Shown: piece after piece, positions 1 to 11,680 of the stretch
Layout: the number at the start of each line of letters is the position of its first letter
How positions within the stretch are numbered: the first letter of the stretch is position 1
Origin: Coprinus comatus
Lineage: Eukaryota > Basidiomycota > Agaricomycetes > Agaricales > Agaricaceae
DNA length: 64,000 bases
Reading direction: 5' to 3'
Assembly (NCBI GenBank): GCA_034638255.1
Contig: JAWPGT010000007.1
Coordinates: 930,001 to 994,000, forward strand
The notes under the pieces: model-generated
Databases searched by the model: none
Told to the model about the DNA's origin: nothing
The model's input: the letters and a program-made list of their open reading frames with translations, nothing else
Made by a program: the position numbers and the translations under genes

Positions 1-1404
1 TTGGATAAATTACCACGGATTCCTAGTGCTGCTACTTCTGCCAATTCAAAAGTTGCTATGCAAGGTCTCATGGATCAAGGTTGGTGAATTTCTTTTGGGT
101 ATCAACCTCATCGCAACAGTCAAGGAAAACTCATTATTTTTCAATTTGGGTTTTTTGTTGTGTTTTTATTAGCTGGGCGCGTGGAACTTGTACTAAAGGA
201 ACACGATTCAGAGGCACGCCAGCGACAAAAAGGCGGAGGAGGTAAGGTCACTAGTGAGATACACGTTTGGCATCCTTTTCTTAAGAGAAAAGCTGATGAA
301 CGTTATTTATAGGCGGTACACCTGTATCATCAGGCGACGCAACCCCTTTGGCAACTCCTTCCACAGAGATTTTTTTACAAGAAGCAATGATTACTGATGG
401 TAGCGCCACTACAACTAAAAGAACAGGTCAACGACCTACATTTGTTCAACTGCCTGCTCCACGAACATTTGATCATCAAATTCCAGCAGTTTCACCGTCT
501 GCTTTATCTTCGTATTCAAATTCATCAACATCACCTCTAACTTTATTCGATGCAACTCATGCAAGAGGAAGTCCTTCATCTCTTAACGCAGGATGTAATT
601 TCGAAGCCGCAGCTGGAATGTCTGTATTGGTAGTGGATGATGATCCATTAACCAGAACATTGATGAAACGGATTTTAACGAGATTAGGATGTCATGTTAT
701 GGTCGCCGAAAATGGAGAAATGGCTTTGGAAATGATTTTGGGTAGGAAAGTTAATGTACCTCTTTTGACTCCTTCAAGTGATGTGGAGGAATATACAAAG
801 AGAGAGTCTATGCCGATTTTGGAACAGGATGTGGAGTTGGGTTTGGGTTCGAGTTTAGGGTTGAAGTCGAATGAGACTTGGACTCCGGATGGGGAGACTC
901 CAGTGGAAGAGGAGTATAGGTTTGCGATTATCTTTTTGGATAATCAGATGCCGGTTATGTCTGGATTGAGAGTGGTGGCTAAGTTGAGAGAGCTGAGAAG
1001 GACAGATTTTGTGGTTGGAGTTACTGGTTAGTTTTTTCCCCGTTTCTTGATGAATTATACTGATGTGATGAATTTTGTTATTATAGGGAATGCTTTATTG
1101 ACTGGTGAGTTTTTAAAACAAGCATATGGTATGGCAGTAAACTAATTTTACTTTGATAATAGATCAACAAGAGTACTTGGAAGCTGGCGTTGATAGGGTT
1201 CTGACGAAACCTGTACTTGAGAGGAGTTTACGTGAGGTTTTACAATTAGCTGATGAAAGAAGGAAAAGTATTCCTGGTCTTCAAGTTATGCAAGTTAGTT
1301 TGCAAGAAGAACAAGAACAAGCACAAGCACAAGCACAAGAAGAACAGGGTACACCTGAATCACAGGGAGTTTCGGATTTTGATCTTTCTTCACATTCTCC
1401 TTAA
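1..1404 (+). CDS. Response-regulator receiver domain protein, probable C-terminal end of a hybrid histidine kinase (5' partial)
   Basis: Phosphorelay signalling protein whose 5' part lies outside the window. Exons 1-79, 173-241, 313-1026, 1087-1104 and 1163-1404 join in frame and give the last 373 residues. A Ser/Thr-rich linker is followed by a CheY-like receiver. It has the acidic start VLVVDDDPLTRTL, the phospho-acceptor Asp in FLDNQMPVMSG, the conserved Thr in VGVTGNALL, and Lys in VLTKP. About 60 residues rich in Glu/Ser/Pro are inserted between helix 2 and the phospho-Asp strand, which is unusual for a receiver. The protein ends in a Glu/Gln/Ala-rich tail. In fungi a C-terminal receiver after a long linker usually belongs to a hybrid kinase, but the kinase core is not visible, so a stand-alone regulator cannot be excluded. 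The 18 nt exon at 1087-1104 is needed to keep the Thr-containing strand. Confidence 0.85.
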
Positions 1405-2374
1405 CTTTTCTTTTGTTGTTTTTTTTTTTTTTTTTTTTTTTTTTTTTGGTTTTTTAAAGAATTACCTAGGAACTTTCATGAATCATCTACGCTTCTTGGG
1501 AGCGGAGTCGTAAAATTGTATTTTTATTTTCGGTTCTGCTGTTAGAGTCAGAACCAGAACCAGAACCAGAACCCAGATTTTTGACCTTAACTTGAACTTT
1601 TGTTTTTTTTTTCTGTTTTCATTGTCATCCAATCCGTCCAATATCCGACCCCTCTACTTACCACCCCTTTACTTAAAGTAGTCGTTATGCAAAGTTTATT
1701 TAATTCTTAGCTTTAGTTTTATGTCCTTGGTCAGACTCATGATGCATGCTTGATCTTCTGTGTTTTTTTTTGTTTTCGTTGTATATATACGTAGTTTTTT
1801 TTGATACTTGATGTTTAGATATTCACAAGCCAGCGTAGTCATTTCCACAAATCACAATTTATTGTTTTCCCTTCTGTTTTTGGTATAAAGAGTCGTTGTA
1901 GTAGAAAACAAGGGATATGTGATAGCAGCCAGTGGCCACTGGTTACGGTTACAGTTACCGGTATAGTTTCCCGATAAAACACCCCGCGTTTTCAAATTTT
2001 GTCTAGAACTATTACTGTTGTTATTCATTTAATAAAGAATGTTCCAAGTTGGAAGAAGGTACGTAGTGGCCACAGCGATCGGATATAGCCGAATCTCCGG
2101 TGTGTAAAGGGTGTAACGTTTGGGATCCGTTTCTGAACCCTGGAACGAAACCACTTCTTCTCTCTCTCTTTCTCTCTCTCTCAGTTGCCACACAACACAT
2201 ACACACACACAAACATCAACCCTTTTCTCTTTTTTACTTCCAACACCCTCTCATAACACGTACACATTATCATTCCATTGACTCTCTAGTGATTATATTA
2301 AATAACTTTCTCTCTCTCTCTCTCAGACCTTCTCTCTCGCACACTTGCCTATAGGCTATAACAAGAAATCTCTC
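1405..2374. other. Intergenic region with T run and CT-rich leader
   Basis: Between the receiver gene and the RanBP3-like gene. It holds a run of about 29 T (1419-1447), a short AGAACC tandem repeat (about 1549-1574) and CT-rich tracts at about 2157-2182 and 2308-2326 just before the next ATG. Such pyrimidine tracts are common in fungal promoters and leaders. No coding exon could be supported. Confidence 0.6.
1419..1447. repeat. Poly-T tract
   Basis: Uninterrupted run of about 29 T, 15 bp after the stop codon of the receiver gene. It is a simple-sequence tract in the 3' flank and its length is likely to vary between strains. Confidence 0.9.
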
Positions 2375-5267
2375 ATGTCTGATAAAGAGGATTTGAATAT
2401 ATCGACTGTTCCACCTGATATGGATGTACCTACACCACCTTCACTTAACGCGATTGAACAAGGTATTTGTTATTTCTTAATTTTTATACCCTCTCCTTTT
2501 TTTAAAATGAATTGAAACGCTTTGTTTATTCGTTGCTGTTTTGGATGCACAAACTATTCTTCGGGCGGTCCCTTTTTTGGGATTTCCTCTTACTTTTTGT
2601 TTTTGTTTTTGTTCTATGTGTGTATTCATTGTGGGGTTTCTCTGACGCTTACAATTTCCGTTTTGTGGGGGGAAATAGGGAAGGAGAAGGAAAAGGAAAG
2701 GGAGAAAGATAAAGGACAGAAGTTAGGTGCAACTTCTAGAAAACGCGAAAGAGAGGTTTCTATTGAACTTGTTTCTACTCCGAAAGCTTCTGTGAGTAGT
2801 CTGGTTTTTGGTTTTCTCTTTGTTCTTTGTTCTTTGTTCCTTGTATTCCATAACCCTGCATATTTCTCCCTTATCTTCTCCATCCCTCTGTACTGCACTG
2901 CACTGCGCTCCACTACACCACAACTGCTGTTGATTGGGAGAACGTTGTCGGACCTTATGATTGTTGTGTTGGTTGTTGCGTGGTATCATCTATCTATCTA
3001 TCTCTGGCTATCTGCTTGTCTGCTATTCTTGATGTTGCTGTTTCTGCTATTATGTCCTGTGTCTGATAACAGAAAGCTAACTATCACGAAAAATCCACCT
3101 TTGTTATCTTCACTTATAATATAGGATATCGATGAAAATGTTATTCAAGAACAAAGAGATACAAGGTCATCTGTTAAGAGGAATAAAAGATTGGAATCTA
3201 CTGTTGAAGAGAATTGGAATGGGAGTGAAGAATCGATTGGGAAACGATATTCATCTGGATCAAGCTCTAGATCACATTCACATTCGCATTCGGTTTCACC
3301 ACCTCTCGTTACTGCAACTATTACTGCTGCTGTTGTTGCTAATACTGATGTTGAGACTGACGCCAGGACTGATGCTGACGCTGATGCCGATATTGGGGCT
3401 GAGACTGAGACTGATGCCGATGCCGATGCCGATGCCGATGCTAACTCTGGTGCTGGTGCTGGTACCGTTTCTCCTCGACAAGAATTGGAAAATCAACCTG
3501 GGCGGATAAGTCCAGGTGTTGAGGATCCTAAATCTGGACCGGAGCCTGGATCTGGGATTGGGAATAGAGTTGTTGAAGCTGTTGTGGATAAAGATACTGA
3601 GATGGTGGAACCTTTTGGATCTGGTTTAAAACCATCTTCACATGTTGAGCAAAAGATAGTAGAGGTGGAGAAGAAGGAATCGGAATCGTCTGGGGTTGTT
3701 AGTTCAGAGAAGGAGCTTTCGAAGGTTGAGACGGTGGAGAAGGATGATGGTACTGCTGTGACCATTGATGGATCTAAGCCTGGACCTTCAAACGACAAGA
3801 CAAAGACACATCTACGAGTTCAATCTGAAAGTAACGGGAATGAAAAGGGGTTGAAACGTAGGTTTGGAGAAAGAGGGACTAGTCAAGGACCTCAAGAAGA
3901 GGGCCCTAATTCAACGGATTCTTCGGAACCTTTGAAAAGACCACGAGATGATACAGACGCTGATCCTAATCCTCGTGAAACTAAACGACCTACTCCTCCA
4001 CCCGAAAAATCTCCCAAGCCATCCCCACCCTCTCCAAAGATAGCAAAATTGGTACGTGTCTTTTTTTACTTCGCCATGAGGCGTTTTGGCTAAATTTAAT
4101 CTATTTATACTTATACTTTGTGATGTAGAGTGGCTTCATGGCTTATGCTTCAACGAGTTCTCCTTTCGCGAACGTCAAAGGGCAAAATATCTTTTCCAGC
4201 AAGGGTAGCACATCGATCACTTCATTTGCTAGTCCGGCGTCTTCGAACTCGATTTCTGGATTCGGGGAATCATCTTCGGCATCTTCTCCGGCTCCATTGA
4301 AACGCTCCGGATTTGAAGCTTTCGCTTCTTCATCCTCTCCCTTTTCTTCCGCTGCACGTTCCAAATCACCTGTTCTAGGCCAAACTTCGAAGCTTGGAAG
4401 GGCCAAATCACCTCCTTTGCGCGCCAATTCCCTTAATTCGAACCCCTTCGCTTCATACCTTGGTAGTAATCAAGGGTTTGCCGTTCCGGCTCAGAAACGC
4501 GCTCGTGCTGGATCTCCTTTATATCCTTCTCAAAGCTCTTTGGAAAAGAATTTGATCGTTAATAATATTCAGGCTCGTGAACCGAACAGATCGGAGAGTC
4601 CTGAAGAGGTCGGTGATGATGAGGAGAAATCATCGAGCTTTGGAGCTAAATTGAGAGCTACTAAAGATGAGGAAGATGGTCATAGGAGTGATGATGAGAC
4701 TAAAGTTCATTTGACTGAACAAGAAGGTAAGGGCTAATAAGACTTTTGTTCCATTTGACACTTCTTTTGACGCTTTTGTTTCTCTTTCTTCGTGTTAGTT
4801 ATAACTGGTGAGGAAGAGGAAGAGACAATACATCAGGTTCGTGGTAAACTCTTTTCTTTGGATGGGAATCAATGGAAAGAGAGAGGAACGGGTCAATTAA
4901 GATTGAACGTTAAGAGATCCGATGGTCATGGTGCTCGCTTAGGTATGTTGGTTCTTCTCTTCGAAAGTTTAATTCTGATTTATCTTTCAATTTAATTGGC
5001 AAAAATAGTGATGCGTAAAGAAGCGGTGTACACATTGTTGTTGAATGTTACTTTGTTCCATGGTATGCATTGCACAGTAGCACAAGACCCTAGGTATCTG
5101 CTATTCAGCGCTATTGAAGATGGTAATACGACACATTACAATCTTAGGGTACGTGATAACTTTCTTTGGTGTCTTTTCCGATCCTTACGATTTTCCATTA
5201 GGTCGCAAATGCCAAGATTGCTCAAGAATTGTTGGAGGAGATCCAGGCTAATATTCCATCGCCCTAA
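2375..5267 (+). CDS. Ran-binding protein with C-terminal RanBD1 domain (RanBP3/Yrb2/Hba1-like)
   Basis: Predicted nuclear transport factor that binds Ran-GTP. Seven exons join in frame to 691 aa: 2375-2462, 2679-2791, 3125-4051, 4129-4726, 4799-4942, 5009-5148, 5202-5267. The first 570 residues are low-complexity and charged. They include an Asp/Ala repeat, basic NLS-like stretches (PLKRPRDD, ETKRPTPPP) and a Ser/Phe-rich part with SGFMAYASTSSPF and GFEAFASSSSPFSS, typical of the Yrb2/RanBP3 family. The last 110 residues are a RanBD1 domain (VRGKLFSLDG, WKERGTGQLRLN, NVTLFHGM, RYLLFSAIEDG). The family assists Crm1-dependent export (Yrb2/RanBP3) or stress-factor export (Hba1). The ATG is the first in-frame start and follows a CT-rich leader. 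A Nup50/Nup2-like nucleoporin is the alternative reading, because those also end in RanBD1, but true FG repeats are lacking. Confidence 0.85.
3355..3462 (+). repeat. Coding GATGCC-type tandem repeat (Asp-Ala tract)
   Basis: In-frame hexanucleotide-like repeat inside the third exon of the RanBP3-like gene, encoding alternating Asp and Ala, then Gly-Ala. The repeats are imperfect. It lies in the disordered N-terminal half, well away from the Ran-binding domain. Confidence 0.7.
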
Positions 5268-5827
5268 TTAATTGTTTTCTTTTTCGGATTTGAACTTACT
5301 ACTCTCCGATGTTCTTATTCCCAAAAGTTTATCTCCTGAATCTTCTGTGACTCCTCGCGAATTTACGTTACGAACCTTGTTATTCTTGCTAGTTATTTCT
5401 TTCTTTCTTTGTCTATTTTGCTTTCCTACATACATATTATGATTTTTTTCTTCTTTGGCTGATTCAGATGTGTGAACATGTGAACATTCCGGGTGCTCTA
5501 ATAGGTTCTAATTAGGCGCTGCCTGAGTGTTCACATCAGAATTTTCTCACGAGCGATCAATAACTTTCCTGAATGACACCGCGTTCCAAGTTCGCTTAAT
5601 CGAAACACAACCACCCTCGCCTCTCCCGTCGTCACTTCCTTCTTGGCTTTCTTGTCGCTGGTTAATGTTGATGGTGTGTATATGCGTCTTGCGTGCTCTA
5701 TACATTCAGTATAACTCAACTGACTGCGATGTATAATGTGTTTTGGTTAGAATTAGGAGGGTGACACGGTGACACGTCAACTTAGACTAGGAACTTTCGA
5801 TTATCAACTTGTTTCTCAAGGTCTCTC
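5268..5827. other. Intergenic region between RanBP3-like gene and ALG5
   Basis: About 560 bp holding the 3' flank of the Ran-binding gene and the promoter of ALG5. No splice-consistent coding frame was found on either strand. Confidence 0.6.
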
Positions 5828-7103
5828 ATGGATCAATCGTCTCTCCTTTATGGTTCTCTAATAGCTCTTGTTGCTGGTTTTGCTTCTGTGAGTGTTCATT
5901 TTCTTGTAGTGTAGTTTGTAGAATTATGATGAGTTCTCTTTTCATCCTTGTTCTTCGAGCCGCGGGTCAAGTGTATTTTTTTTCCTAAGGAAAGAAAACT
6001 TGTACGCCGTGACGACGACGACAATTATAGAGGGTCAGGATTTTTATATATCTCCTGCTCTGATTCTTTGATTCTTTGATATATGCTATTCAAGACTTTC
6101 ACTAACATATTCACATACATCTCTCTTTTCTTATTCCCAATAGTTATACCTAGCTTTGGTATTCTGGTCACCACCTGAAATTATCATTCATGAATCCGAA
6201 AAGAAATACCGTTCAAATAAATACCCATCCACACCTCAACTCTTAACACCACTCTCAGATAAAAGCAAGGTTGATCTTTCAGTGGTTATACCAGCATTCA
6301 ATGAAAAAGATCGACTTCCAATAATGATGGCAGAAACAATCGAACATCTAGAATCTATCAAACCAAAACGTTCTTATGAAATTATATTGGTAGATGATGG
6401 TTCTATAGATGATACATCTACAGTAGCTTTGAATCTTGGTAAGAAATACCCGAAGAGTGATATTAGAGTGGTTACATTGGAACATAATGTTGGGAAAGGA
6501 GGAGCGGTGAAACATGGGATGTTGTTTGCTGGAGGTGAGAGGTTGTTGATGGTTGATGCGGATGGGGCTAGTAAGTTTAGTGATTTGGAGAAACTTTGGA
6601 AGAGTATGGATGTTATTGCTCCTAACAAAGGAGCAGGTGTTGTGGTTGGAAGTCGGGCTCATCTTGTTAAATCGGAAGCTGTCGTCAAGGTACGCATTCT
6701 CATTCAAAAATTAAACTGGAATTGGTACTTATTGTTTTGTGTATAGCGTTCTCTTATCCGTAACATTTTGATGTATGGTTTACATACCATTCTCAGAATC
6801 GTTGGCGTAGGCCATATTCGTGATACCCAATGCGGCTTCAAACTTTTTTCACGTTTAGCAGCACAACAAATATTCCCAGCTCAACATCTTCCTAGTTGGA
6901 TATTCGATGTTGAATTGTTACTTTTAGCAAAACAACTAAGGATTCCAGTTGACGAAGTTCCTATTGAATGGCATGAAGTTCCTGGTAGTAAACTTAATGT
7001 TGTTACTGCTTCTATTCAGATGTTGAAGGATTTGTTGATTGTTAGAGCAAATCTTTTGTTGGGACGTTGGAAAGCAAGACCGATTAAACAGAAATCGGAA
7101 TGA
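5828..7103 (+). CDS. ALG5: Dolichyl-phosphate beta-glucosyltransferase
   Basis: ER membrane enzyme that transfers glucose from UDP-glucose to dolichyl phosphate, making the donor for the last sugars of the N-glycan precursor. Exons 5828-5887, 6144-6689 and 6747-7103 give 320 aa, close to yeast Alg5 (334 aa). The N-terminus is a single hydrophobic anchor (residues 1-28), followed by a cytosolic GT2 fold. Recognisable parts are VDLSVVIPAFNEKDRLP, the nucleotide-sugar Asp pair in YEIILVDDGSIDDTS, EHNVGKGGAVKHGML, the metal-binding motif MVDADGAS, VVGSRAH and RDTQCGFKLFSR. The QCGFK and RIPVDEVPIEW blocks separate ALG5 from dolichol-phosphate mannose synthase. The first intron (5888-6143) is long for this window and splits the anchor. 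The ATG used gives the complete anchor. Confidence 0.95.
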
Positions 7104-8487
7104 TTTGGTGTTTATTTTTTTTTTCCTTTCTTCAATATTTTGCTCTTTGTTTCGTTGGTTGTGTGTTTAATAATTTGCAGTTGTATCCCGTCGTATTATT
7201 GGTGTACCGATAATGATTTATTTATTCGTTCAAGATCTCAGATCTCAGTATTCGAGCTCAAGTTAGGTGAAATATATGTTATACTTAGCCGATAAGCAGT
7301 AAGGTTTTGTGATCCTACATATACGCGACAATGATGCCATAACTCCACTTCCACAACCACATTTTTTCTAAAATCTATCAGCTGACCTTTGTGGACGAGG
7401 CCAAGAGATTACTGGACGGCGTTGTCGATACTTTATCGCGGTACATTGTCGAACACCCTTGCCTGCCGTTGGCCAATATATCAGATTCTGAGACGCCACT
7501 TAGGAACTTCTTCTTCTACATACTACGCCCTTCTTCGTCCCCAGCTTCTTCAACATGTGGGCCCTGGGATAATTCACTATCAATATTTCAAAGGCGTTAC
7601 ATATTGGGGTAGCCTTATCACACCCAAGAACTAAATATTTCTGATATATAGGTATAGTACTCATTCAAGAAAGTTGGAGTTGTCTACGTCTCTTTAAGTT
7701 GGGATACGTGAAGCATTTCTGCCTTTCAGCGTAGGTGTGTACCCTTAATACGGAAAAGCATTGATATTTTAATTTTAATTTCCTATTCTTTCTTTTTTCT
7801 CTCCTCTTTTTTTGTTAAGGTCCTCGTGCTTGTCCTGGACGACGGCAGTGAGTACCCAACCACAATATACTGAGTACTGAGTGTAGAGTAGCCTCTGAAT
7901 GTTAAATTAGATTCGCTGAAATGGAAATAAATGAATGCAATTGTTACAACTATTATATATAAATGTCGTGTTGAAATTACTGAAGATCCCAAGTTTGCAA
8001 AAAGAAACTTTTGAACAGAAGAAGGAAAGAATATTTCGCTCTGGTACTGGTACTTCATTACAGCGAGTGCTTTAGCAACTCTTTTTCGACTGTGTAGCTA
8101 TTATCTATATCTCACGAATTATAAATAGACAAATATCAGTACCATTGACTTTCCATCACCTGCGTTGAAACGTCGAATAATAATCGTGATGTGAGAGTTG
8201 GTTGAGGGTTTAGGATAGGATTCATGGTCAATAACGGACATCTAAAACCCTCTCAAATGATCATACCAAGAGCTTGTTAGTTTGTTCTGTTTTGTTGCTG
8301 GTAATTGAGTTCGTCCAAGCAGGATATTAACACGAGTTCCTGCAATATGTTCTCGTGTTGTTAGTAACTCGTTACTCCCTTCCTTGTTAGGAGCTATCGG
8401 CGATATTGGATGCAATAGTTCTAACCCCTCGTAATCATGAGATGCATATATATATATATTGTACATTCCATAACATTGTAATACTAT
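7104..8487. other. Intergenic region between convergent ALG5 and RBR ligase A
   Basis: About 1.4 kb between two gene 3' ends. A stretch at 7391-7612 has an open frame on + (starting VDEAKRLLDGVVDTLSR) that reads somewhat like protein. It has no start codon context and no matching exons, so it may be a gene relic or chance. The rest is AT-rich with no supported feature. Confidence 0.5.
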
Positions 8488-11400
8488 TCACCCTCCATTA
8501 TGAGCTCGAGCTAAATGAGGATAAATCTCCGCCTTAGAAAAAATCTCCATACAAATCCAACAAATATGAGCACCACATTTACAAGTAACATGATTACATC
8601 CTGCGTCCTTTTGAATTCGAGTCCCACAAGCACTACATTGTTTAGCACCATTTTTCGTTGCCCAAATATCATATAACCGATCCTGTTTAGCAAGTTTCTT
8701 TTGTGCTCGCCTTTCTGAACAAATTAACCCTGTATGAAACTTTTCATGACACCCGGTGCAGATGGTATTGAAGCAAGAACAACATTCGAGTTTATTTGTA
8801 TGAGCGGTGGTTCGATAAATCTGAGGGCAATCTGGAGTAGGGCATGCTTTAAATTCTTTTGGGTGTTGTTTAATATATCCAAGGAAGGCCACTTCCAGGA
8901 GACGTTCAAAGAGATGAGGAGGTACGAATCGTTTGATGAGAGGTATAGAAAATGGTAAGCCGCAATTTGCGTTGTCACCACCAATGCATTTCAACGGAAT
9001 GTGTCCATTTTCAAGACTTGACAGTAGGTAATGACGCAGGCAGGACGAGCAATAATGGTGTTTGCAAGCGAGTTGGATTGGTTGTGTAACCAAATCAAAG
9101 CAAACTGGACATGACTCGTATGAGGATATGTTGTTTGACGCTGTTTCATTACCAACCCTCTTCATATCCTCTATGTAATGCATCACTTCTTCCAGATCAA
9201 CGTTTCTAAGAATAAGTCTTGCATTCGGAATGTCGAGAGATACGTCGCCGTCTTCAAATAGCCCCTTCAACCTATCCACACCCCCGTTACAAAGAGTCCC
9301 TAACTCACAAGGATTACATTCAAGAGGAATAATCCAGCGCTCGGCTGTAAGGCGAGCAACTGCATTCATTACCTCCCCTTTAGCCAATTCCACAGCTTCA
9401 GGTGTACCATACACGATGAGGCATCGTCTCTCGTCATCGCATCTAATATGAGCTCCCGTTGAGTTAAATAGGTCGTTGATAAACGCCTTCCCATCTTCGG
9501 AAGAGAAATGGTAGTTCCAGTATTTCCTATCAAGTTTACATCCTCTGGCCAGGTTCTCGATTCGAACCTTCATGGAACCGACTGCTTTCTTATCGTTTCC
9601 TGACAGGGAAATGTTGACCTTCATACCATCTGCAACAATTTCCATACAACAATTTTCATCATTTTTTATATTACACAAGTCGGCCCATTGTGATATTTGT
9701 GCGTTATATTGTCTTTCTTGTATAGTGATGATAAAATTGTGTAGACGTCGTGGTGCAATTTCAACCAAGAATGATGGGAGGATTAGTGAAAGATGTCCAG
9801 TGGTAAGTCTGTCCCGGATAGATTGAGCATTATCCCATGAGCCAAGTGTTACTTTGACAACCTGGATGTTAGGGTCAATACTTGTCTCGAGCTCAATGGG
9901 GGCAGAATAATTGGAAATTTGTAAACGGAGTTCTCGAAAGGTTTGATATAGTGTAAGGGATGACAGATTTGTGGTTTGACTATTCACAGCGGTAATGCCT
10001 TTCTCTAGAGGTTGAATGTCAGAAAGTGCAATATGCGCTGGTACCCAAGATAGATTGATTTGGTTGCGCGCACTATTGTGCCCAAGAGTTACACCGGGGT
10101 AATGCCTCATTCTCTTCTGTAGATTGCTGATTACTTTTCTAGCGTTGACTTGGAATGAGTCATAGGTGATCAGTATAGTGCGAAGTGACTCTGGTTTTCT
10201 CCACGACACTCGAATGTAAGGGGTTTGATCCTCGACCGGCTTCATGCAGCAATCATCAAACTCAGATGGCTCCTCCCATATCGTAAACTGAATTCTCCTA
10301 TCCCCAAATTCGATATCCTGCAGACCAAGTGCAACAGTTTCAACTTCTGTTGCCTTCCCTACGACAGTCGCCTGCTGAGAGCCATCAACCATTTCTGTCT
10401 GAACAATCGCCAGATTTTCTTCGACTACGCCTTGTTGCGTGAACAACTCCAGTATTTCCGAATCTTTTGCATTTGGTGGAAGATTCTTGATTACAACTTG
10501 GGAAGCATCAGCACCACATATAACGTGCTGAACATTGAGACCGGCATTGAAACAGATATATGAACCCATGATATGCTGTTTGATGGTTACGGCCGCCTCC
10601 TTCGCCCACTCAACTTCTTTCCTACGCATCATCATCATATGTATTTTTTCTGCTCTTTGTCGACGTTCTGAATCTTCACGACGTTTTATGGCTTCATTTA
10701 TCTTCTCAAGAATATTGACATTGTCCAATAAAGCAACCTGACCTTGCCTTATTCCTGTCTCAACTTTGTGACGCAAGTTATCACCAACAGGGTGCTCCAT
10801 CTGGACATTTGTCTCTTGACAAGATTTTCTTCTCCAACCTCCCTGACTGGTTCCATGATCAGTCACCTGATCCCTAGTTTGTACAATGGTGACCGTATGA
10901 TTTTGTGCCATTTGTCTATATTCCATGTCTTTGTTTGTTGGGATAATAGCCAGGTTTCGCAGTCGTTGAATAGCCTCATGTCGTTGTTGAAGTGTCAACA
11001 GAGAAAGTTTGGCGGCATCAGCATTTTTATCTAAAACATTCGTTTTGTTTGATAAAGATGCAGACGAAGCCAGAGAGATTGGAATGTTTGAAGGCGGGGA
11101 CAGAGACGATGATAGAGGTGGGGGCACCCAGTGCATCTTAAAATCAGAGAAAGGTCTCCATAGACTTTGGGAGTTGTCATGCAACTGGGATGTCCTCAAG
11201 TTTAAACCAGTGACCGATGAAGAATTCTGGTATCGAGACATAAATGGAAGTCGACATAAAGGTGTTTGGTGGTATAAAACTTACAATATCGTGTTGAGTG
11301 GAAGTATATTGCCCTTCCGCTTGTATGTTGGATCTTCGACCGTCCTGAAGCCTGAAGACATTGGTCAGAAAAAAAATGCCCATTCAACTCATATATATTA

Positions 11401-11680
11401 ATTTGTCAAATACCTTCTCTGTAGTAATTCTTGCCAAAAGCTGGACATGCTCGAGTTTCTTCTGCTCAAGACATCTGTATCCTACACAATTGGTCATCTC
11501 CCTGCACACACACAGAATACAAGGTGCAGAGATAAACCAGATACTTACCTCCTGCGAAAATGGCTTTGGGGTATAGTTTGCTACCAACGATGTAGCAAAC
11601 TGATCCCCGAAGCTATTATTCGCGTTGATCCCATAAGATCCATGAGTTGTTTGAATTATGCTCCCAATTGGTTGATCCAT
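8488..11680 (-). CDS. RNA-binding RBR-type E3 ubiquitin ligase, paralogue A
   Basis: Predicted ring-between-ring ubiquitin ligase fused to RNA-binding-like modules. Four exons, all in phase 0, give 1004 aa: 11549-11680, 11414-11497, 11285-11344, 8488-11226. Order: unstructured N-terminus; basic helical segment near 270-310; RRM-like fold near 330-410 (QVVIKNLPPNAKDSEI, LFTQQGVV); KH-like region near 620-730 (VNISLSGNDKKAVGSMK, STGAHIRCDDERRCLIV); RING1 from about 797 (CPVCFDLVTQ); IBR (CPTPDCPQIY); and RING2 (CSACGTRIQKDAGCNHVTC). The Cys in GCNH is in the position of the catalytic Cys of Parkin/HHARI. The protein stops right after RING2 with HNGG. The paralogue at 53-57 kb shares RRM, KH and RBR but has CCCH fingers and a C-terminal extension that are missing here. 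The small 5' exons are inferred from splice sites and phase only. The large exon alone would start at MSRYQ. Confidence 0.85.

Noticed and set aside
2512..3124. 200-codon hydrophobic frame upstream of the RanBP3-like third exon
   Set aside because: The hydrophobic part is translated T-rich intron sequence (2463-2678 and 2792-3124). Only the Lys/Glu-rich middle (2679-2791) is an exon.
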